From Halichoerus grypus (taxonomy: Eukaryota > Chordata > Mammalia > Carnivora > Phocidae): 64,000 nt of DNA. The stretch lies in contig NC_135719.1 in assembly GCF_964656455.1 (NCBI RefSeq), forward strand, positions 5,745,163 to 5,809,162, written 5' to 3'. This document shows, one piece after another, positions 56,262-64,000 of this stretch. The notes under the pieces were generated by a model. That model did no database searches and was not told where the DNA came from. It saw only the letters and a program-made list of their open reading frames with translations. Both the position numbers and the translations under genes were made by a program. Within the stretch, counting starts at the first letter, position 1. Each line of letters begins with the position of its first letter.

Positions 56262-56929
56262 TAAAATCCGTTTCTTTCATTGACAAAATCAAACAGACAT
56301 TTAAAAAAGTATCACCAGTCTCTTTGCAATATTTAATATTCAATTTTTAGTATCAAACCTCCCAACTGGAATCCAGCCAGTGGAAGGTGTCGGACCCCAG
56401 GGTTGAACTAAAAGGAGCTGTGGAAAGCAGAGGTGGGTCTGGGGCCCCTGAAGGACTGGCCCAGTGGCAGGGGACCAAGAACTAGGTTAGTGACTGGGGT
56501 CCCACAGAAGATGGGCAATGACTCAAAATCCTCAGAAGTATAGCCACAATTTAGGAATAACCAGGGATTCCAGGGCAAACCCAAAGAAAATCGAAAGTCT
56601 GTGTGGATAGATGGGGCAAACATCTGACATCTGAGGATTATTTTTCAAGGAGTAATGACAGGGTGCATCAGATAATCCACCTCCTCTGACCCCGTCCTTG
56701 TGACCAAGAGTGCATATTTGCATGAGTTCATTCCCATCATGTAACTTAACAGGACTTATTTGCATAAATATAAGAATAAAAATATGCGCAGAGAAACACA
56801 GACCATTGACCATAACAGGAAACTGCCAGTGTCACCAAACAGTTAAAAACAAGTAAGTACATAAAAGCCACAATGATGACATGTATTGCTATGGGAGGGC
56901 TCATTGGTACAAAGCCTGGAAAATTGGTT
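56262..56929. other. single-copy or unassigned DNA
   Basis: No repeat family or exon recognised. Confidence 0.4.
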
Positions 56930-57660
56930 GATACTAGAGATCAAGAGAAGTTTAAAAGTTACTTTGATTCAGTAACTTTCATTCTAGAAATCTGAGAGAA
57001 TTAGCAAGGTGGACAAAAATGCATGTGAAGGATGTTTATCAAAGTATTATTTATGTTGGCAAAAATTACAACAAAAAAAAAAAGAGAAGGAAATAACCTA
57101 AACAATGAGGAAATTTTTAAAGAAGTTAGGGCAAGCACATTTGATGTAATACTATATAGCTATTAAAAACCATGTTTTTTTTAAAAAAAGATTTAATTAA
57201 TTAACTAATTAATTTAGAAAGCATGGGTGGGGAGAGAGGGAGAGGGAGAGAATCTCAAGCAGACTCCCCACTAAGCATGGAGCCCAATGCGGCGCTTGAT
57301 CCCACAACCTTGAGATCATGACCTGAGCTGAAACCAAGAGTCGGATGCTTAACCGACTGAGCCACCGAGGCACCTCTAAAAACCATGTTTTTGAAGAATA
57401 TTTAATGACCTGGGAAATGTTTGTAACATCCTGAGCAAGATACAAAATTGCATATGCGTCAGGATTATATTTTTGTACGATTTTATGTATGCATACTTAT
57501 TTATCCCAAAAAACACATATAAAATACTGGGAAGGAAATACAAACAAGTTAAAAAATTCCTTCTGTTTGTGGGAATTATAGGCGATTTTTATTTCCTTCT
57601 TTGACTCTTAGTGTATTTGACAAATTTCTATGTTGATGACACTATTTTTAAACAATAACA
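56930..57660 (+). mobile_element. old L1 3' end, sense, split by a SINE
   Basis: tttcattctagaaatctgag, gaaggatgtttatcaaagta, taatactatatagctattaa, and after the SINE tgacctgggaaatgtttgta, ggcgatttttatttccttct follow an old L1 3' end in order. Confidence 0.75.
57180..57376 (-). mobile_element. SINEC inside the L1 relic
   Basis: From aaaaaaagatttaattaatt to gactgagccaccgaggcacc. taaaaaccatgtttttt precedes it and taaaaaccatgttttt follows it: a clear target duplication of about 16 bp. Confidence 0.96.
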
Positions 57661-58354
57661 GATATTTGGAGAGCGAGATCTAGGCTTCTTACCCCCGCCA
57701 CAGTCAACGGTGAAAAGACACAGGCCAGGCCTTCAAGGAGCTTCCACTCCATAGGAGAAAACAGTCAAGCAAACAGCAAGTGAATTCTGCAGAATGCAAT
57801 TATTTTTCCTCCCTTGGAAATGTTTGAAGACCTAGGAGGAAAGAGGAACCAGCGTTTTGGTTGCTGATGATTTGGGCTCTGGGTTGAATAGACTATCTAT
57901 TGTGAAAGTGTATTGTGCAAAAGGAGAATGGGGCTTTTTATGAAGGGAGATAAAGAGGGCGCGGGGTGGGAACTGCTAGGCTGGGGGAGGAGGAGGCAGG
58001 CCTGGGTGTGGTGGGTGGACTGCGAGCAGGGCTGCCCTGAAGGTCCTTCCAAGTTGTCCTCCTCAGCCTACCCCTGGGTCACAGTGTCCAGGGCCTGCTG
58101 AGGACTTGGCGCTCTGTTCGTAACAGGGGCTCAGCAAATGTTTACTGTTCCTAAGAACAGATGAACAGATAAGCCTGTGACATCAGGGATCACTCTCATG
58201 AATTTCCTTTAAGGCATCAATTAAACATATTGTCTGGAAAAGAAAGACTCCATTGTGAAGCCATGATGATGAGCAGGACAGGAGGGGAATTGATAGTCTT
58301 CACCAAGGCAGCAAGGTGTGCTTGTGTGTTTGGGTGTTTGTTGTATGTGTGTGT
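57661..58354. other. unassigned DNA with old repeat-like patches
   Basis: 57720-57800 (ggccttcaaggagcttccac, acagtcaagcaaacagcaag) resembles the middle of the unnamed old repeat. 58085-58155 (ggggctcagcaaatgtttac) resembles an L2 end. Confidence 0.45.
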
Positions 58355-58620
58355 CTGCTTTAAGGTCAGGAAGGACCTGAGTTCAAGTTTGAACGTGGCA
58401 ACAAATGGAATCCGAGGAGCTCTTGGCTGTGGCAGCTTATCAGCTGTGTGACCTTGGCCGGACTCAGTCTCTGAATGCTTCACTGCCTAGAAAATGGGCT
58501 TAGGGCAACCTACGTTTGTGGAGATCAGACGAGATAATGCCTGCAAGAGAATGCTGCGTAGACAGCAAAACAGTCTGCAAATGGAACGAGCTTTTAATGT
58601 CAATATGATTACCTATAAAC
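58355..58620 (+). repeat. MIR SINE remnant
   Basis: gacctgagttcaagtttgaa, cttatcagctgtgtgacctt, ggccggactcagtctctgaa, tgcctagaaaatgggcttag and cagacgagataatgcctgca are in sense MIR order. Confidence 0.75.
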
Positions 58621-58735
58621 CCCCAAGCATCACCTGCTCGGCAGGGACAGGGGAGGGGTAGGTACTAAAAGGTGACAGCTTTGCGGTGCCTTATCTTCAG
58701 ACAGGAATTCTCTTTTTGGTCTCCTTCTTTTGCCT
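58621..58735. other. single-copy DNA
   Basis: Nothing recognised. Confidence 0.4.
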
Positions 58736-58990
58736 TTAATCTTCGCTTCATCAACAAACATTTACTGGGAACCCACAACGTGCCGGCCACCCTCAAGGGT
58801 CTCCCAGGCAACCAAGGGTGACACGTGTAAGGCTAGTGATGACTTACACAAAGAGCACAAGAGGTGGACCCAGCTCTCATCTTTGGGGAGTTTTCCTAGA
58901 AGTGGTGACGTTTAAAATGAGTCTTGAAAGAAAAGCGGGAATCTGCTCAGCCAAACAAGGGGGGACATGCTTTGAGCAGGGGAACAGACT
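58736..58990 (+). repeat. old mammalian dispersed repeat, family not named
   Basis: catcaacaaacatttactgg, gaacccacaacgtgccggcc, ttttcctagaagtggtgacg, tttaaaatgagtcttgaaag is the pattern also seen at 53.4 kb. Confidence 0.6.
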
Positions 58991-59520
58991 TTAGGAAGTT
59001 CCTTCCGCTGCAGTTTCCCGCTCTGAGGCATCCTACCTCACTGCTGAATGAGACAATACACGCAAAGGGCCTCGCACAGAGCCTGGCCTTCGGTTGTTAC
59101 TGGAAAAAGCCAGTTCTTTGTCCTCTTGGTATCAAAATCACTTCCCCTTTGAAGCTTACTTCCTGTTCACGTTTTGCTCTTTTCCCCCAGTTCCTGAAGA
59201 TATTTTGACTGTTGGCTTGGGCCTGTGAGTTATACTCAGCCTATTTTTCAGGATTCACAAAATAATTTTAAAAGTGGAATTTTCGACCATAAAGAAAATC
59301 CCAATAAATTTGAAATACAAACCTCATAGGGATCACATCCTTTGTTGACAATACGCTAAATCTAGAAATGAATGTTAATTGGCTATTTAAAATTCTCCAA
59401 AATAGCTTTTAGATAAAGGAGAAAATGAAGGATAAAGAGTTAATTTGGAAAATAACACAAAGAAGAACCAAATCTATGAAAACCAACAGTGTATGTGCAA
59501 AGTTCTACTCAAAAACTTAT
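58991..59520. other. unassigned DNA
   Basis: A short MIR-like tail fragment may lie at 59040-59105 (gaatgagacaatacacgcaa, agggcctcgcacagagcctg). Otherwise nothing recognised. Confidence 0.4.
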
Positions 59521-59698
59521 TTAGCTTTATTTATTTGTTTGTTTGTTTGTTTACTGGGGGCGAGGAGCAGAGGGAGAGAGACAAGCAAACTCTGCTGAGC
59601 ACAGAGCCCGATGAAGGACTCGATCTCATGACCCTGAGATCATGACCTGAGACGAAATCAAGAGTCAGAACCTCAACCAACTGAGCCACCCAGTTGCC
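59521..59698 (-). mobile_element. SINEC, old
   Basis: From tagctttatttatttgtttg, with (GTTT)4 near 59536-59552, to caactgagccacccagttgc. Several head substitutions show age. Confidence 0.92.
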
Positions 59699-59824
59699 TC
59701 CAAAATTTGTTTGGTTTTTAAGATGATTCTACTATTAAACTCAGAAAAAGTTAAACAAAATATTCACTACACAAATTTAGAAATATCAGAAAACAAAACC
59801 CCAAGTAAAGATAAGGAAGGAAGA

Positions 59825-60013
59825 GCGCCTGGGTGGCTCAGTTGGTTAAGCATCTGCTTTCGGCTCAGGTCATGATCCTGGGGTCCTGGGATCAAGTTGG
59901 CACTGGGCTCCTTGCTCGGTGGGGAGCCTGCTTCTCCGTCTGCCTCTGCCCCTCCCCCCTGCTTATGCATGCACATACTCTCTCTCTCAAATAAATAAAA
60001 TCTTAAGAAAAAA
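59825..60013 (+). mobile_element. SINEC with long target duplication
   Basis: gcgcctgggtggctcagttg to ctcaaataaataaaatctta and poly(A). aaagataaggaaggaagag occurs exactly on both sides (a 19-bp duplication). Confidence 0.97.
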
Positions 60014-61163
60014 AGAAAGATAAGGAAGGAAGAGATCAGGCAAAAAGCAGAAAAGAATAAATTAAGAAAATGGAACATAGTCCAGTTAATGCATGTGCCT
60101 TTGAGTTGGTTCTTTTTGTGAAAATGAGGTCTAAATAATACAATGGACAAACGTAATGAAGAAAAGAAAGCAGAAACAAACACAAGGTGAAATGGTGGGA
60201 ATAACAGAAACAGAGAGACTTTAAAAATAAAAATCTAAAAGGATATTATGTGACATTGCTGACAAATTTGAAAACTCCAATGAAAAAGGTTATTTTCTGG
60301 GAAAAAGAAAATAGAGAAGTATCCCTGTGTGACAGAATCAAAAGCAGAAAATCTAAAGTACCTCCTTCGGTTTCTGCTCAAAAGCACCCTGGACAGAGAG
60401 ACTTCCCCAACCAACTTTCCAAAGCCCCGCGCCCCCACCCCCGTTTCCATTTTCCCCCGCAGCGCTTCACACCATCTGATATGACATATGCCTAATTGCT
60501 TACTTGTTTCCCTTCTTCTCTCCCCACTGGAATAGGAACTTCCTGAGAAGAGAGAATTTGTTGTGTTTTTTTTTTTTAATTTAACTTTTTATTTTGACAT
60601 AATTGTGGTTTTTTTAATTAAACGTTTTATTTTGAGATCATCGTAAGAAAACCGCTTGGCTTGCTGTTGTATACCTACCACACAGAGCTGACACACACAG
60701 GCCGCTTGAAATAAATACTAATGTAGTGAATAAATGAATTGAGGAAGAATTTAAGGAAGAGATCAAGAACACTTTCGCCCAAAGTTATCAGCCCAGAGGG
60801 TTGTACTGGGGAGACAGTGGATGTCTTCGAAAGTTTTGAGGCATGAGTAACCCCATGTTCTAGAAATTAAACCAGAATATAGCAGTTTCTCTATGAAGAA
60901 AACTGCCTTTTTTTTTTTTCCCCTAAGAGAAGACTTGAATAAGGAGAGACCCACCATATGCCTGAGGTAAAGGTTAAATAATGGACAGGTGGAAAGGTCA
61001 AATGAATTTACAGGCTTAATGCAAATCCAAATGTGACTCTTTTTCAGACTTTTACAAAAAAGATTATAAAATTCATTTAGCAATATAAACAGAATTTCAA
61101 AGAAAATTTTGTAAAGTAAGAATAAGGATGGAGGGAACTGATCTGTATATAAAACATACTGGG
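60014..61163. other. AT-rich unassigned DNA
   Basis: Homopolymer T-runs lie near 60570-60580 and 60909-60920. The sequence has the feel of old LINE DNA (for example 60570-60660) but I cannot assign it. No exon recognised. Confidence 0.4.
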
Positions 61164-61365
61164 GGGGGCCCTGGGTGGCTCAGTCGTTAAGCGTCTGCCT
61201 TCGGCTCAGGTCATGATCCCAGGGTCCTGGGATCGAGCCCCGCATCGGGCTCCCTGCTCCGCGGGAAGTCTGCTTCTCCCCCTCCCACTCCCCCTGCTTG
61301 TGTTCCCTCTCTCGCTGTCTTTCTCCCTGTCAAATAAATAAATAAAATCTTTAAAAAATAATAAA
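61164..61365 (+). mobile_element. SINEC, young, full length
   Basis: gggccctgggtggctcagtc, cgttaagcgtctgccttcgg, ccgcgggaagtctgcttctc to aaataaataaataaaatctt. The flanks aaaacatactggg and aaaaaatactggg support the insertion. Confidence 0.96.
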
Positions 61366-61544
61366 AAAAATACTGGGAAATTATAATATTTAAAATTGTG
61401 TGGTATTAGGGCAAAGATGTACAGTTATTTTATTTTTTATTCATCTTATTTTAATTAATTAAATTTTAGAGAGGGAGGGCAAGAGAGACTGTGCAGGAGT
61501 TGAGGGGGAGAAAGGGACTGAGGGGGAGGGAGAGAGAGGATCTT

Positions 61545-61743
61545 TTTTTTTTTTTTTTTTTAAGATTTTATTTATTTGCGAGAGAGAGAATGAGAGACAG
61601 AGAGCATGAGAGGGAGGAGGGTCAGAGGGAGAAGCAGACTCCCTGCTGAGCAGGGAGCCCGATGTGGGACTCGATCCCGGGACTCCAGGATCATGACCTG
61701 AGCCGAAGGCAGTCGCTTAACCAACTGAGCCACCCAGGCGCCC
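61545..61743 (-). mobile_element. nested SINEC, copy A of a dimer
   Basis: From a T-run and aagattttatttatttgcga to actgagccacccaggcgccc. Together with the next element it is bounded by one target duplication, gagagagaggatctt at 61530-61544 and 61942-61956. Confidence 0.96.
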
Positions 61744-61941
61744 TTTTTTTTTTTTTTTTTTTTAAAGATTTTATTTATTTATTTGAGAGAGAGAGAGAGA
61801 GCACATGAGAGGGGGAGGGCCAGAGGGAGAAGCAGACTCCCCGCTGGGCAGGGAGCCCGATGCGGGACTCGATCCTGGGACTCCAGGATCATGACCTGAG
61901 CCGAAGGCAGTCGCTTAACCAGCTGAGCCACCCAGGCGCCC
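61744..61941 (-). mobile_element. nested SINEC, copy B of a dimer
   Basis: From a 20-nt T-run and aaagattttatttatttatt to gctgagccacccaggcgccc. It abuts copy A with no sequence between them. The two copies differ at roughly seven positions over their last ~130 bp, so they are the same subfamily but not an identical duplication. Confidence 0.96.
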
Positions 61942-62156
61942 GAGAGAGAGGATCTTAAGCACGCTCCATGCCCAGCACAGAGCCCAACGTGGGGCTGGAT
62001 CTCATAACCCTGAGATCACAACCTGAGCTGAACTCAAGAGTCAGACGTTCAACTGACTGAGCCACCTAGGCGCCCCTATTTTAAAATTTTTTTGTGTCTA
62101 GTTTTTATTTAAATGATGTACAGTTATTTTAATAGATTAAAATAGGTAACTCAAGG

Positions 62157-62348
62157 GTCACCTGCCTGGGAGGCTCAGTCGGTTAAGCGTCTGCCTTCGG
62201 CTCAGATCATGATCCCAGGGTCCTGGGGTTGAATCTCACATCCGGCTGCCTGCTCAGCAGGGCACCTGCTTCTCCTTCTTCCTCTGTAGCTCCCCCTGCT
62301 TGTGCTCTCTCTCTCTCTGTCAAATAAATAAATAAAATCTTAAAAAAA
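62157..62348 (+). mobile_element. SINEC, full length, old
   Basis: ggtcacctgcctgggaggctcag to aaataaataaataaaatctt and poly(A). The flank aaataggtaactcaa is duplicated on both sides. Confidence 0.95.
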
Positions 62349-62452
62349 AATAGGTAACTCAAAATCAGACAATGATCCACATACTAATTTAACATGTAAT
62401 CAAGTACTATCATGGGGAAAAGGGGGTTATTTTAAAAATTATTTTGGGCTAA

Positions 62453-63121
62453 GCCATCAAAAGGAATAAGATCTTGCCATTTGCAACGACGTGGATGGAA
62501 CTGGAGGGTATTATGCTGAGCGAAATAAGTCAAACAGAGAAAGACATGTATCATATGACCTCACTGATATGAGGAATTCTTAATCTCAGGAAACAAACTG
62601 AGGGTTGCTGGAGTGGGGGGTGGGGTGGGAGGGATGGGGTGACTGGGTGATGGACACTGGGGAGGGTATGTGTTCTGGTAAGCGCTGTGAATTGTGCAAG
62701 ACTGTTGAATCTCAGATCTGTACCTCTGAAACAAATAATGCAATATATGTTAAGAAAGAAAAAAAGAAGAAGAAGAATGTAGCAGGAGGGGAAGAATGAA
62801 GGGGGGGAAATCGGAGGGGGAGAAGAACCATGAGAGACAAAAAAAGTTAAAAAAAAAAATATGCAATAAAAAGTTTTAAAACCTGAAAAAAAAAAAAAAA
62901 AAAAAAAAGAACCATGAGAGACGATGGACTCTGAAAAACAAACTGAGGGTTCTAGAGGGGAGGGGGGTGGGAGGATGGGTTAGCCTGGTGATGGGTATTG
63001 AGGAGGGCACGTTCTGCATGGAGCACTGGGTGTTATGCACAAACAATGAATCATGGAACACTATATCTAAAACTAATGATGTAATGTATGGGGATTAACA
63101 TAACAATAAAAAAATTTAAAA
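62453..63121 (+). mobile_element. 5'-truncated caniform L1 (3' end only)
   Basis: A roughly 670-bp L1 3' end: cgacgtggatggaactggag, ggtattatgctgagcgaaat, tcaggaaacaaactgagggt, a purine-rich segment, then ttctagaggggaggggggtg, atggagcactgggtgttatg, catggaacactatatctaaa and an A-rich tail. It is flanked by an exact 19-bp target duplication aaaaattattttgggctaa (62434-62452 and 63122-63140). No ORF2 protein remains apart from the last few codons' worth of sequence. Confidence 0.92.
62839..62907 (+). mobile_element. 69-bp retroposed insert inside the L1
   Basis: This insert lies between two exact copies of agaaccatgagagac (62824-62838 and 62908-62922) and interrupts otherwise continuous L1 3' UTR. 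It contains AATAAA at 62865-62870, then 15 nt (aagttttaaaacctg) and an A-tract of about 22 nt. That is the layout of the last bases of a polyadenylated transcript. It looks like an extremely 5'-truncated retrocopy; the source RNA is unknown. Confidence 0.8.
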
Positions 63122-63215
63122 AAAAATTATTTTGGGCTAACTGCTAGCAATTTAGGGGAAACATATTCTACCCTTACCTTACATAACAATACAGCAAATA
63201 GGTTCTATTCTGACT

Positions 63216-63232
63216 TAATAATAATAATAATA
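63216..63232. repeat. (TAA)n microsatellite
   Basis: Five to six TAA units, likely variable. Confidence 0.85.
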
Positions 63233-63307
63233 GGTCAAACCATTAAAAAGTTGTGAGGAAAAGAAAATAGACAGTTTCAAACAGCTGGAGAAGAAATGAC
63301 TTTTTTA

Positions 63308-63640
63308 AAAAAGATTTTATTCATTTTTAATTTATTTCTTTAAAAGATTTATTTATTTGAGAGAGAGAGCATGAGCGTGAACGGGGGGAAGGGCAGAGGG
63401 AGAGGGAGAGAAGCAGACTCTCTGCTGGGTGCAGATCCGGTGGTTGGTCACAGCCTCGATCTCACAACCCTGAGGTCAGGACCTGAGCCAAAATCAAGAG
63501 TCAGACACCTAACCGACTGAGCCACCCAGGCGCCCCAAGATTTTATTTTTAAGTAATCCCTACACCCAACTTGGGGCTCGAACTCACAACCCCGAGATCA
63601 AGAGTCGCCTGCTCCACCGACTGAGCCAGCCAGGTGCCCC
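63308..63640 (-). mobile_element. SINEC short form split by a nested SINEC
   Basis: The outer element's head is at its right end (caccgactgagccagccagg, ending gtgcccc). Its body resumes left of the nested copy as aaaaaagattttattcattt. The flanks gaaatgactttttt and gaaatgactttttaa (63642 onward) mark the target duplication. Confidence 0.9.
63340..63536 (-). mobile_element. nested SINEC, full length
   Basis: From ttctttaaaagatttattta to ccgactgagccacccaggcg, inserted in the T-rich tail region of the outer short-form SINE. Confidence 0.94.
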
Positions 63641-64000
63641 TAGAAATGACTTTTTAAGCTTAGACTCAGTGGAGTTAATCAAAAGACAAAAGAACATTTT
63701 TGGTGATGTAAATAAATCAAACCTTACTATGCTAAGAAAACAAAAATTATCTCCAAGATCTGTTAAGTGAAGAAATCAAGTTGCATTTAGGATAATGTTC
63801 ACATAAGGAAGAAAAATGTACACAAAACAAAGCTATCTATTTGTGTGTGAATATGCCATGTGTATAAATGTCTAGAAAGTGGTGAGAAGGGGCATACACA
63901 AATTGATGTACTAGCATTTGGGGTGCGGAGTGGACTGGAGAAGACAGTGGGCCGAAGGGGACACTGGCTTTATTTGAAGCATAAGATTTTACATTTTTTA
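63641..64000. other. unassigned AT-rich DNA to the window end
   Basis: Nothing recognised with confidence; possibly old LINE-derived. Confidence 0.35.

Larger units (their letters stand above)
61433..62114 (-). mobile_element. old SINEC hosting a SINEC dimer, with extra 5' sequence inside its target duplication
   Basis: The outer minus-strand SINE starts at the T/A-rich tail near 61433 and ends at its head (gactgagccacctaggcgcc) at about 62077. The exact 17-bp flank gatgtacagttatttta lies at 61416-61432 and again at 62115-62131, not immediately after the head. About 37 bp of AT-rich sequence sits between the SINE 5' end and the right duplication, so the inserted unit had extra 5' sequence. 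Two further SINEs are nested inside. Confidence 0.85.

Noticed and set aside
62453..63121. Two independent L1 3' ends in tandem
   Set aside because: At first the two 'aaacaaactgagggtt' phrases suggested two insertions. A single exact 19-bp target duplication encloses both, and the order fits one caniform L1 3' UTR with an internal 69-bp insert.
61530..63640. Arrayed repeats as a CRISPR-like array
   Set aside because: The repeated units are SINEs of about 190 bp with poly(A) tails and target duplications in vertebrate DNA. There are no short direct repeats with unique spacers and no cas genes.

Overview
This is vertebrate nuclear DNA from a carnivoran mammal. About thirty copies of the tRNA-derived carnivore SINE (SINEC/CAN-SINE) lie on both strands. 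Their 5' heads read like GGGCGCCTGGGTGGCTCAGT, and they end in a (CT)n tract, AAATAAATAAATAAAATCTT and poly(A). The caniform-type L1 3' end at 62.45-63.12 kb agrees with this. From memory, the SINE subfamily sequences look arctoid (bear, seal or mustelid), but an alignment would be needed to settle that.

I find no protein-coding exon that I can recognise. The long open frames are GC-rich or low-complexity frames, many opening on GTG, CTG or TTG, and none has a recognisable domain or an exon-like boundary. The window reads as intergenic or intronic DNA around one strong CpG-island promoter.

Layout. 1-25 kb is GC-rich, with old MIR and L2 remnants, a few SINEs, small tandem repeats and some single-copy blocks that could be regulatory. 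The best of these is 23.1-23.33 kb, which has an everted pair of nuclear-receptor half sites and two AP-1-like sites. 25-48 kb is more AT-rich and is packed with SINEs, degraded L1 (antisense at about 28.86-30.33 and 39.09-40.34 kb, sense at 35.58-36.44 kb) and a HAL1/L1 ORF1-like remnant at 41.5-43.5 kb. 50.1-52.6 kb is a two-part CpG island split by a 420-bp pyrimidine-rich (plus-strand) segment. On the minus strand it holds a plausible non-coding first exon: a TATA-like box near 51.46 kb, no ATG, and a consensus splice donor at 51,100/51,099. If that reading is right, everything to the left is intron 1 of an unidentified minus-strand gene, and everything right of about 52.6 kb is upstream DNA. 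52.6-64 kb returns to MIR, L1 and SINE debris, ending in a dense nest of insertions (61.4-63.6 kb).

The most unusual structures are retrotransposon by-products. They are a 69-bp insert shaped like the extreme 3' end of an mRNA inside an L1, a SINE with extra 5' sequence between perfect target-site duplications that also hosts a SINE dimer, and a 126-bp duplicate that carries the tail of one SINE plus its downstream flank to a site 1.8 kb away. I see no evidence for a new gene system.
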